IMG/VR virus record: IMGVR_UViG_3300008267_000018
Span: 20,613-84,612 of that record
Strand: one strand, 5' to 3'
Length of the DNA stretch: 64,000 bases
Source of the DNA: a virus
The notes under the pieces are model-generated. The model had not been told where the DNA came from. It ran no database searches and saw only the letters and a program-made list of their open reading frames with translations. The position numbers and the translations under genes were made by a program. Below, one piece after another: positions 29,707 to 36,280 of this stretch (within the stretch, counting starts at the first letter, position 1; each line of letters opens with the position of its first letter).

Positions 29707-30171
29707 ATGGCATACTCCTTTGATCCCAAAGCACCTTTCTTAGGTGGTATTGCAGGACTTAATTCCCCTGGCTCTAGTGGCACACCTGATTCTGCTTTTG
29801 GTGGAATGTTAAATGTAGCTCCGTTAACTCCTGGTTTTACTGGTGCTCAAGCGGGAGCTAGCTTACCAGAAGGCGTGGATCCTAATCTGGGTTTCTTGAT
29901 GAATTGGCAACAACAACAACAAGAACAAACAAGGAGAGAAAGTAAGCAAGATTTGGCAGAGATAATGGCACAACGAGAAAAAGAATTTGAAAAAGCAGCA
30001 ACATACAAAACGCTTTCTCAAATTCCAAATACAATTGCGTCCATTGGTCAAGGTCTTGCTGCAACTTTGTATAACCCAGCAAGTGTTGAGATTGCGTCCA
30101 GAACTCCTGGATTACTAGCTGGCGTTTATGGACAAGCCATTGGTAGTGCCCGTCAAAAATATATCAGCTAG
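29707..30171 (+). CDS. hypothetical virion-cluster protein, 154 aa
   Basis: Start ATG 29707 (MAYSFDPKAPFLGGIAGLNS), two bases after the preceding stop. Gly/Pro-rich N-terminus, then a Gln/Glu-rich coiled-coil (NWQQQQQEQTRRESKQDLAE). Not recognised. Confidence 0.55.
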   Translation: MAYSFDPKAPFLGGIAGLNSPGSSGTPDSAFGGMLNVAPLTPGFTGAQAGASLPEGVDPNLGFLMNWQQQQQEQTRRESKQDLAEIMAQREKEFEKAATYKTLSQIPNTIASIGQGLAATLYNPASVEIASRTPGLLAGVYGQAIGSARQKYIS

Positions 30172-30172
30172 G

Positions 30173-30178
30173 TATAAT
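30173..30178 (+). promoter_or_regulatory. candidate late -10 box TATAAT
   Basis: Perfect TATAAT, followed by AAAGC; upstream of the gene at 30274. Confidence 0.4.
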
Positions 30179-30273
30179 AAAGCTAATGACGTATTCATTG
30201 CCGCCAACATTAACACAAAGGCCGTTTGATACCGCGTCTTCTTTTTCTACCAATCACCAAGCCAGCAGGTGCC

Positions 30274-30654
30274 ATGGATCCCGGAACAGCTACTTTAATT
30301 GGAGGTGGTATCTCCGCTCTTGGCAGCGGGGCAAGTGCTATTGGCGGTAAAAATGCAGGGAACCAAGCACGGGCTGCTGCTCGTGAGCAAGCTGCAGCAG
30401 TACAAGCCGCAGGACGTGAAGTTCCTCTTGTAAATTTTGGTCTTGATGTAGCCGGTAAAAAATTCGATACTTTATTTGGTGGTCCAGCGGACCGTTTTAA
30501 TCTTGCTCAAGATACTGCACTGCAAGGAGCCTTAGCAACTGATCCAGGCTCTTATGGCTCCATCGAAGCACGTAGACAACAACTGCTTCGAAATCAAGAG
30601 TTATTTGGTGCACGCACCCCTGGTTATGGAGCCGCCTTTAGCAGGTTTGTGTAA
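30274..30654 (+). CDS. Gly/Ala-rich virion-type protein, 126 aa
   Basis: Start at ATG 30274 (MDPGTATLIGGGISALGSGA); the longer TTG frame adds an unlikely N-terminus. The first 30 residues form a glycine zipper (GGGISALGSGASAIGGKNAG), followed by an Ala-rich helix (QARAAAREQAAAVQAAGREV). Same type as neighbours. Confidence 0.55.
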   Translation: MDPGTATLIGGGISALGSGASAIGGKNAGNQARAAAREQAAAVQAAGREVPLVNFGLDVAGKKFDTLFGGPADRFNLAQDTALQGALATDPGSYGSIEARRQQLLRNQELFGARTPGYGAAFSRFV

Positions 30655-30656
30655 AC

Positions 30657-30662
30657 TAAAAT
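30657..30662 (+). promoter_or_regulatory. candidate late -10 box TAAAAT
   Basis: CTAAAATAAG, 21 nt before ATG 30684. Confidence 0.4.
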
Positions 30663-30683
30663 AAGTTCAACGCAGTAAGTAAA

Positions 30684-31349
30684 ATGCCAAAAAATAAAGA
30701 AAATAGCGATATCTATAGCGGCATTTTTGGCGCAGATAAATCTTCTATGCCAAGTCCGACTGGCGAACAATTTGAGAATTTAACAAATGCATTAAGAGCA
30801 TCTTCAGCTGGCTTAGGCGGCGGTGGGAGTGGTTCAATGCTCGGCGTGCGGGAGGCCCAAAAAAGTCTTGGTGATCTCTCAAGGGTTTATCGTAAGTTTG
30901 GTAAAAACATAGGAGATTTTGAATCATATTTAAGTAGTGCAGTTCAGCGGGGAACACTAGCTCCTGAATTAGCCGAACAATCTTATTTAAACGCTGCAAT
31001 GTTTTCTAATGCCAAGAAACCATTAGAAGGAGCAGAAAGGCTTGGGACAATGGAGCAAGGTTTTGTTGATCCCAAAAAATATGAAAGGTATCAACCTTTT
31101 ATGCAGCTAAATGCTCAACAACTTTTGGGGCGTAATTTGAGTGCCAACGAAATGAATGCATATACAGAAGCTTTCCGTGGAATGGGAATCTACAAACCTG
31201 CAGATGTTTCTGCTGCTTTTGGTAATATGCTTATGACTACTCCGGAAGCCAGGAGTCGTGAAGTCGTAGTAGATAAAGACTTGTTTAAAGACAAAACAAA
31301 AACTACAGACGAGCTTCTTGCCATGAAACAATCGTTCTTAAATTCTTAA
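30684..31349 (+). CDS. hypothetical virion-cluster protein, 221 aa
   Basis: Helical, with a short Gly-rich loop (SAGLGGGGSGSMLGV) near residue 45. Nothing enzymatic. AT-rich codons compared with the capsid gene. Unknown structural role inferred from location. Confidence 0.55.
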   Translation: MPKNKENSDIYSGIFGADKSSMPSPTGEQFENLTNALRASSAGLGGGGSGSMLGVREAQKSLGDLSRVYRKFGKNIGDFESYLSSAVQRGTLAPELAEQSYLNAAMFSNAKKPLEGAERLGTMEQGFVDPKKYERYQPFMQLNAQQLLGRNLSANEMNAYTEAFRGMGIYKPADVSAAFGNMLMTTPEARSREVVVDKDLFKDKTKTTDELLAMKQSFLNS

Positions 31350-31351
31350 TT

Positions 31352-31357
31352 TATAAT
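31352..31357 (+). promoter_or_regulatory. candidate late -10 box TATAAT
   Basis: TTATAATATAA, 16 nt before ATG 31374. Confidence 0.4.
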
Positions 31358-31373
31358 ATAAAAAAAGATAGTC

Positions 31374-32084
31374 ATGCCGCAATCTAGACAGGAAAAAGAA
31401 AGGGCTCAAAAACTTCTCGAAAGTTTTGGTGCCAATATCAGTAAAAACGAATTAAAACGATTTGAAGATAAAGGATTTTCTGTCAATAAAGCTCAGAATT
31501 ATGCCCAAAATCAAGGAGGTGTGCGTCTCGGTGATAATGCGCGTGACTATGTTAAGGCCGGGGGAGCGTCTAGTGCACAAACAACAGTGACACCTGACCC
31601 TGATCTTGATCCAATTGTAACTAACGATTTTGTTGATTTTCAGGGACGCACAATGTCCCGCGATCAATTTAATGTTGAATCTGAAGCATATATTAGAAAT
31701 TTGCAAGGCGGTATTGATAAAGAGCTGGAAATTTTACGAGGTTCAAGTAATGAAAATATTGCAGGGATTCAAGCTGGGGCTCAAACATTTGGTTACGCTG
31801 CAGATGAACGGGCACGCAAATATGTAGCAGATCGTGCAGGAATAACTGCAGAAAACGTTGAAAATATCCGCGCTAAAAACAATCTTGATCTTCAATCAAT
31901 TGTTAATGCCGGTTTAAAAGATGTTGCAAATATTCAAGGAGAAACTTCACGAGATGTAGAAAAAACTCGTGGTGAGTTTGGCTTGAAACAGGAAGAAACT
32001 CGTCAAGCGGGTGGGCGCGATATTGCACGTATTGCAGGAAGGGCTGGTATCTACCAAGGTTTAATGGGAGCTTTTAATTTCTAA
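31374..32084 (+). CDS. coiled-coil virion-cluster protein, 236 aa
   Basis: Hydrophilic N-terminus, then from ~115 a long charged helix with degenerate repeats of an 11-12 residue pattern (NENIAGIQAGAQTFGYAADE, TAENVENIRAKNNLDLQSIV). This looks like a rod or coiled-coil. Unknown function. Confidence 0.55.
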   Translation: MPQSRQEKERAQKLLESFGANISKNELKRFEDKGFSVNKAQNYAQNQGGVRLGDNARDYVKAGGASSAQTTVTPDPDLDPIVTNDFVDFQGRTMSRDQFNVESEAYIRNLQGGIDKELEILRGSSNENIAGIQAGAQTFGYAADERARKYVADRAGITAENVENIRAKNNLDLQSIVNAGLKDVANIQGETSRDVEKTRGEFGLKQEETRQAGGRDIARIAGRAGIYQGLMGAFNF

Positions 32085-32111
32085 TTGTTATAATTAAAAA
32101 ATAGCTTTTGC

Positions 32112-32117
32112 TATACT
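32112..32117 (+). promoter_or_regulatory. candidate late -10 box TATACT
   Basis: TTTGCTATACTTT, an extended -10 (TGxTATACT), 22 nt before ATG 32140; a TATAAT also occurs at 32089. Confidence 0.45.
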
Positions 32118-32139
32118 TTAAGAAACACTGTAGGTAAAC

Positions 32140-32394
32140 ATGGCCTATTCCGATACTATTGCTGGTATCAATGCCGCCCTTGCACGCGGCGAAATTGATG
32201 CCGCAACTGCAACCGCTCTCAAGAAGCAAGCTGCCGAAGGTGAGTATGGTACTAAATCTTTTGACATCGGTGAATTCGAAGGCCTCCTGGGCCGCCTGGA
32301 AGGTTCCAAGATGCGTCAGAAGCGCCAAGAGAGTGTTGAGGGCCGCCGTGGCACCATGACACAAGGTCTTGCTAGCATGATGAGCAACTTCTGA
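32140..32394 (+). CDS. small helical protein, 84 aa
   Basis: MAYSDTIAGINAALARGEID, then an Ala-rich helix and a basic segment (LEGSKMRQKRQESVEGRRGT). Probably virion-associated. It shares its MAYS- start with the 29707 protein but no further similarity. Confidence 0.55.
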   Translation: MAYSDTIAGINAALARGEIDAATATALKKQAAEGEYGTKSFDIGEFEGLLGRLEGSKMRQKRQESVEGRRGTMTQGLASMMSNF

Positions 32395-32396
32395 TA

Positions 32397-32567
32397 ATGC
32401 AAACTTCTGCCGATCCCAAGGCTCAGCCTACCGAGGGTGCAGATTTAAATCTGTACAAAAAGGCGGCAGAAGTTGCTTATCAATTTGCCAAGAAACGTTC
32501 TGAAAAAGAACCTGAAACAACCGAAGATACTTTCGGCGCAAACGATACAAAAGAACCAAGGCAGTAG
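32397..32567 (+). CDS. small hydrophilic protein, 56 aa
   Basis: ATG 32397 (three bases after the preceding stop) to TAG 32565-32567. MQTSADPKAQPTEGADLNLY then a charged KKAAEVAYQFAKKRSEKE helix. Tight packing between two other late genes supports it. Unknown role. Confidence 0.6.
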   Translation: MQTSADPKAQPTEGADLNLYKKAAEVAYQFAKKRSEKEPETTEDTFGANDTKEPRQ

Positions 32568-32572
32568 CTTAA

Positions 32573-32854
32573 ATGAACAGTTTTATTAACACTGGTTCGG
32601 ATTACGCCGATGATCCGTATTCTCTTCTATTTGATGAAGAGAAAGCCAAGAAAGCTGCTGCTGCTGCTAAGATCTTCCAAGATGTCTCCGTTGGTTCTTC
32701 CAAGGAGAAAATGAAGGAACAAGGAGCACAAGAACGTGAAACCATCACGCGAGGAGCAACAGAGCAGCGTCAGTCCGCTGAACAAGCCCAGGAGTTCGGC
32801 GAGAGGGACGAAGCACGCGATTACTCCCAGGCCCAGCGAGCTTATCGATATTGA
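32573..32854 (+). CDS. hypothetical protein, 93 aa, overlapped by the next gene
   Basis: MNSFINTGSDYADDPYSLLF, then Ala/Glu/Gln-rich helices. Its last 40 codons are read in a second frame if the next gene starts at 32736. The stop TGA overlaps ATT at 32850, a possible unusual start for that gene. Confidence 0.55.
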   Translation: MNSFINTGSDYADDPYSLLFDEEKAKKAAAAAKIFQDVSVGSSKEKMKEQGAQERETITRGATEQRQSAEQAQEFGERDEARDYSQAQRAYRY

Positions 32855-33341
32855 GGTTTTTAAAACCTGGATCGATAATCTGGACAGTGCATCCGAAGAG
32901 GCTTACCTTTCTTTCTGCAAGGATAACAATTCTGTTATTGAATGCTTCCTCTATGCCAGATTCCTTGGCTATGAAGGGAGCATTGTTGCGTGTGACCTAT
33001 GGGTAAACAGCGAGTTTGAAAAGCCTGATCATAGAAAAGTTCTTCTCAATGAAATTGAGGAGATGCAGGAAGATATTCGAAAGTTACGACAAGCTGTTGA
33101 GGATGATATCGTCAAGCGAGATGCGGGTGTCGCCAGGATCGCCAGCATGCAAAAAGAGCTTCGTGGAACTATTGCTCAATTAGATCTCTTCACCTCTTCT
33201 AGGGATCGCAAGGGCTTACTGATGGCTGGCGCTGATCGCGCTATTCGTGAGTTAGTATTTATCTTCAAAGATGATCCTATTGAAATCCCCTTGCACGAAG
33301 CATCGATGAGCGTATGGGCTCGCATGCAACTCGAAGAGTAG
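32736..33341 (+). CDS. candidate terminase small subunit
   Basis: 201 aa if ATG 32736 is used; 163 aa if translation starts at ATT 32850 next to the upstream stop. The region IEVFKTWIDNLDSASEEAYL, followed by FLYARFLGYEGSIVACDLWV, looks like an N-terminal helical DNA-binding unit. A long coiled-coil follows (NEIEEMQEDIRKLRQAVEDD), then a C-terminal beta/helix part: the usual TerS layout. It lies two genes before TerL. The call rests on layout and position, not on sequence match. Confidence 0.4.
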   Translation: MKPSREEQQSSVSPLNKPRSSARGTKHAITPRPSELIDIEVFKTWIDNLDSASEEAYLSFCKDNNSVIECFLYARFLGYEGSIVACDLWVNSEFEKPDHRKVLLNEIEEMQEDIRKLRQAVEDDIVKRDAGVARIASMQKELRGTIAQLDLFTSSRDRKGLLMAGADRAIRELVFIFKDDPIEIPLHEASMSVWARMQLEE

Positions 33342-33347
33342 TACTCT

Positions 33348-33353
33348 TAAAAT
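33348..33353 (+). promoter_or_regulatory. candidate late -10 box TAAAAT
   Basis: CTTAAAATAAAC, 18 nt before ATG 33372. Confidence 0.4.
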
Positions 33354-33371
33354 AAACAAAAGACCAAAACA

Positions 33372-33671
33372 ATGTCTGCTTCTACAGATATCCCTGATCT
33401 TGCTGGGCGTATGCCAAGCATCGTTCGCAACCTTCAACGGGAACGCATGGGTCTTGGCCCTACCCAGAACGTTGCTGGCGCTAGTGATATCGCTAGTACA
33501 GCTAAAGCAATGTTTGGTACTACCCCACCAGATACCGAGGTAAATGGCAAACAAAATGCCCCCGCAGCTCCTGGCACACTTCAAGAAGACCGAAGCGAAG
33601 AAGGAGGACGGCTCGCAGATGAACGACAAGGAAAAACACAAGGCCGCCTTGGAAAAAGCACGCAAGTTTAA
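33372..33671 (+). CDS. hypothetical protein, 99 aa, with overlapped tail
   Basis: MSASTDIPDLAGRMPSIVRN; helical first half. The last 42 residues are encoded in DNA that also encodes the N-terminus of the 49-aa basic protein in another frame. Unknown function. Confidence 0.5.
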   Translation: MSASTDIPDLAGRMPSIVRNLQRERMGLGPTQNVAGASDIASTAKAMFGTTPPDTEVNGKQNAPAAPGTLQEDRSEEGGRLADERQGKTQGRLGKSTQV

Positions 33672-33693
33672 AGAGTCACGTTCTAAGAAATAA
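33544..33693 (+). CDS. small basic protein, 49 aa, out-of-frame overlap
   Basis: ATG 33544 to TAA 33691-33693: MANKMPPQLLAHFKKTEAKK ... KFKESRSKK. It is Lys-rich and helical, with the well-formed composition of small cyanophage proteins. It shares 128 nt with the preceding gene in another frame. Only 29 nt separate it from TerL. Confidence 0.55.
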   Translation: MANKMPPQLLAHFKKTEAKKEDGSQMNDKEKHKAALEKARKFKESRSKK

Positions 33694-33695
33694 GT

Positions 33696-33701
33696 TAGTA
33701 T
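33696..33701 (+). promoter_or_regulatory. candidate late -10 box TAGTAT
   Basis: GTTAGTATTAAC, 21 nt before the TerL GTG; the same GTTAGTATTAA string precedes the portal gene. Confidence 0.45.
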
Positions 33702-33722
33702 TAACTTAATTGCAAACATAGA

Positions 33723-35249
33723 GTGCCTTCTTATCTTCACCTTGCTTACAGGCGCAACGCACGTGCTGCCTCCAAGAACTACAAAGTAAGGGAAAATAAG
33801 AACGAGGATTCACTCCAACGTGCAAGGGATGACTTCGGTTATTTCTGTGAGTATGTAGCCGATAAACCTCCAGCGGAACACCACAAAGAGTGGCACCGTA
33901 AGTTCGTAACAGATCAAGATAGTTCCTGTCTAATTAAAATTGCTGGGCCTAACGTTGACCTACTTGCTCCTCGTGGTTCAGCGAAAAGCACTGTACTTGG
34001 CTTGTTAACTGCCTGGGCAATTGGCATCCATACGACAGCTAAGTTACCTCTGCAGATTCTTTACCTTTCTTATACCGTTGATATTGCACGCTCTAAGTCT
34101 GCAACAATCAAACGAATCATTGAAAGCAAACGATATCAAGAAGTCTTTCCAACAGTACGTCTTCTTAAGAACGTAACCAGTAATGAGTATTGGTCTATTG
34201 ACCATAAGTTTGCCGGCATCGACGTAACCGGTGACGAACAATTTACGCTTTGTGCGGCAGGCTTAAAAGGTTCAGTGACCTCCAAGCGTTCGCACTTGGT
34301 AATGATTGATGACGCCATCAAATCAGCCGCTGATATTGCAAACCCTGACATCAGAAAAATGATGCAGGACAACTGGAACGCGGTGATCGCACCAACGATG
34401 TTTGAAGGAGCACGTGCCATCTGCCTTGGTACCCGCTTCAGGCATGATGACATTCACTCCACTACGTTCAACGAACAAAACAATTGGCAGCAGATTATTC
34501 TGTCAGCAATTTACAATGACCCTAAGACCGGTGAAGAGATGTCTTACTGGCCAGAGATGTGGTCATTGGACTATTTAAAAGAAAAGAAACGACAAGCGCC
34601 TATTGCTTTTTCGTTCCAGTACATGAATCAAATTATCAGGCAAAACGAACTTTCGTTGGCACCTGAATTGATTGTCAAAGCTGAAATCTCCACAGAGTTC
34701 GATGCCCTTGGTATTGGCGTTGACTTGTCTGCTGGCATCAAGGAAAAGAACGATTACACAGTCATGGTCCTTGGTGGTCGCATTGGCGACCGCATTCATA
34801 TTATCGATTACCGACGTATTCGAGTAATGGGTAATTTGGAAAAACTAGATGCAATGAAGGAGCTTCTCAATGATTGGTCTATTCTTGGTCGTGATGACAG
34901 TGGCAATTATTTCCCTACTTATTCAACTTGCGATATATGGTCCGAAGCTGTTCAATACCAAGCATCGCTAGAAGCAGACTTTAAGCGTGTTTGTTTAAGT
35001 AACGAAGGATTGTATAACTTGATCTGGCACCCCGTCAAAGGATTCCGCGCAGATAAGCTGGCGCGTTTCCGTGGAATTATCGGCATGTTTGAAGATCGTA
35101 AGATTATTTTCAATCGCTACCGTAACTTCACTGCGATGTTTGAAGAACTAACCAACTTTGGTGTCAGTAGTCACGATGACTGTGTTGATGCACTTGTCTG
35201 GTTGGTAACAGGCCTGGCAAGGAAGGGACAATTGCAGCTTGATTACTGA
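33723..35249 (+). CDS. terL: terminase large subunit
   Basis: 508 aa, GTG start. The ATPase Walker A is A82-PRGSAKST-90 and Walker B is LVMIDDA with D196-D197. The C-terminal RNase H-like nuclease has D334 (GIGVDLSAG) and D485/D486/D489 (SHDDCVDALVW). This is the motor that pumps DNA into the prohead through the portal and cuts it. Length and motifs are full, so it should be active. It fits terminases of the TIGR01630 type (C-terminal nuclease close to the end). Confidence 0.95.
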   Translation: MPSYLHLAYRRNARAASKNYKVRENKNEDSLQRARDDFGYFCEYVADKPPAEHHKEWHRKFVTDQDSSCLIKIAGPNVDLLAPRGSAKSTVLGLLTAWAIGIHTTAKLPLQILYLSYTVDIARSKSATIKRIIESKRYQEVFPTVRLLKNVTSNEYWSIDHKFAGIDVTGDEQFTLCAAGLKGSVTSKRSHLVMIDDAIKSAADIANPDIRKMMQDNWNAVIAPTMFEGARAICLGTRFRHDDIHSTTFNEQNNWQQIILSAIYNDPKTGEEMSYWPEMWSLDYLKEKKRQAPIAFSFQYMNQIIRQNELSLAPELIVKAEISTEFDALGIGVDLSAGIKEKNDYTVMVLGGRIGDRIHIIDYRRIRVMGNLEKLDAMKELLNDWSILGRDDSGNYFPTYSTCDIWSEAVQYQASLEADFKRVCLSNEGLYNLIWHPVKGFRADKLARFRGIIGMFEDRKIIFNRYRNFTAMFEELTNFGVSSHDDCVDALVWLVTGLARKGQLQLDY

Positions 35250-35253
35250 TCCT

Positions 35254-35259
35254 AAAATA
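35254..35259 (+). promoter_or_regulatory. candidate late -10 box TAAAAT
   Basis: CCTAAAATAAATAAAT, 28 nt before GTG 35288. Confidence 0.4.
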
Positions 35260-35287
35260 AATAAATAAAATAATTTTTTTTATTTCA

Positions 35288-35581
35288 GTGGGACCAGAAT
35301 ATCTTGCACTTGGTTTAACCACAGTTATTTCTGCTGTCACAGGCGGTAGCTGGGCAGTAAATAAATTATTAGATAGACAGCAAGAGCGATTAAAAAGCGC
35401 TTATGATTATATCAATTCTCAAAAACGAAGGATTGATATTTTGGAAGATCAAATCAATCGCATGCCACTGGAGTATGTATTGAAGGTTGACTTCCTCAGG
35501 GAAATAAAAGAAATGCATGATAACTTTAAGCAGATCAACAATAAGCTTGATAAGCTAATGGAAAAGCTTTTGGAAAAATGA
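35288..35581 (+). CDS. N-terminally anchored coiled-coil protein, 97 aa
   Basis: GTG start. Residues 5-24 (YLALGLTTVISAVTGGSWAV) are a membrane anchor, followed by a coiled-coil to the end (RIDILEDQINRM, then FKQINNKLDKLMEKLLEK). This N-in, C-out layout occurs in inner-membrane spanin-like or holin-accessory proteins, but the location beside terL does not settle its role. Overlaps the next gene by 4 nt. Confidence 0.55.
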   Translation: MGPEYLALGLTTVISAVTGGSWAVNKLLDRQQERLKSAYDYINSQKRRIDILEDQINRMPLEYVLKVDFLREIKEMHDNFKQINNKLDKLMEKLLEK

Positions 35582-35760
35582 GTTACATCTTGGAGATCCA
35601 GGAGGACGAAAACGGAGATCAATACATTACGCTACCCGATGAGGTGGTTGACGAGCTTGGCTGGCAAGAGGGGGATATTCTTAACTGGGACGTAAAAGGT
35701 AATGGTATTATTCTTAACAAAGTCAATGATTGCTCTGGTTACGAAGTAATAGAAGAGTAA
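35578..35760 (+). CDS. AbrB/MazE/SpoVT-type small DNA-binding protein
   Basis: 60 aa. The sequence ITLPDEVVDELGWQEGDILN matches the swapped-hairpin AbrB fold: a strand, then LP-x-E/A-hh-x-x-LGW-x-x-GD. Proteins of this kind bind DNA as dimers and act as regulators or antitoxins. No toxin gene lies next to it. Coupled to the upstream gene by ATGA overlap. Confidence 0.75.
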   Translation: MSYILEIQEDENGDQYITLPDEVVDELGWQEGDILNWDVKGNGIILNKVNDCSGYEVIEE

Positions 35761-35763
35761 AAT
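35758..35763 (+). promoter_or_regulatory. candidate late -10 box TAAAAT
   Basis: GTAAAATAGAA, 20 nt before ATG 35784. Confidence 0.35.
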
Positions 35764-35783
35764 AGAAACAAAGAGAGGCTTAG

Positions 35784-36245
35784 ATGTATTACGCAGGTGA
35801 AAGCAATGTCCCTGGTGCGCCAGGTAACTTAATGGCTCGCGGAATTCCTGTTGGTCAGGACCCACGCCTTCCCATGTCCCAAGCAGATTTTCAGCATCAC
35901 ATGGGACTGGAAAAATTAAACCGTATTCTGGGTCCCATTGAGGAACAACGCGGGCTTCAGCGTTTTCAGGAAGTCATGCGTCAAAACATGCAAGGAGCAT
36001 CTATACCTGGAACGGGGGGAACTCCAATGGGTAACGCTGGCCTTTTCATGGGCGCTCAGCTTGGGCAAGCGATACCACAAGGACCCAATACTCCATTACC
36101 TGCTCCAGGCTGGAACCCTGGAATGATTAAGCCCCCTGGCGACCCTTCTTTCCGACCCAGTCCTCAGTGGGAAAAACCAGGTCCTACTCCCGGCTCAACA
36201 ATGCCTTGGCAAGCCGCTGGATTCCAGAACAAAACAATTTCTTGA
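35784..36245 (+). CDS. Pro/Gly-rich hypothetical protein, 153 aa
   Basis: Low-complexity Pro/Gly/Met C-terminal half (GPNTPLPAPGWNPGMIKPPG); short helical middle (HHMGLEKLNRILGPIEEQRG). It lies between TerL and portal genes and so is possibly a head protein. Not recognised. Confidence 0.5.
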   Translation: MYYAGESNVPGAPGNLMARGIPVGQDPRLPMSQADFQHHMGLEKLNRILGPIEEQRGLQRFQEVMRQNMQGASIPGTGGTPMGNAGLFMGAQLGQAIPQGPNTPLPAPGWNPGMIKPPGDPSFRPSPQWEKPGPTPGSTMPWQAAGFQNKTIS

Positions 36246-36253
36246 TTTATTGT

Positions 36254-36259
36254 TAGTAT
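36254..36259 (+). promoter_or_regulatory. candidate late -10 box TAGTAT
   Basis: GTTAGTATTAAT, 21 nt before the portal GTG; AGAGGAGCAA Shine-Dalgarno follows. Confidence 0.45.
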
Positions 36260-36280
36260 TAATCAAACAGAGGAGCAATA

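Noticed and set aside
30186-30350. A 54-codon plus-strand frame starting MTYSLPPTLTQRPFD near the TATAAT box
   Set aside because: It overlaps 30274-30654 in another frame, and its second half is Cys/Trp/Arg-rich as expected of a shadow frame. Its first half might be a lost N-terminus after a frameshift, but I cannot support that.
35578-35760. Toxin-antitoxin pair based on the AbrB/MazE-like gene
   Set aside because: Neither neighbour resembles a toxin; the upstream gene is a membrane-anchored coiled-coil and the downstream one Pro/Gly-rich.
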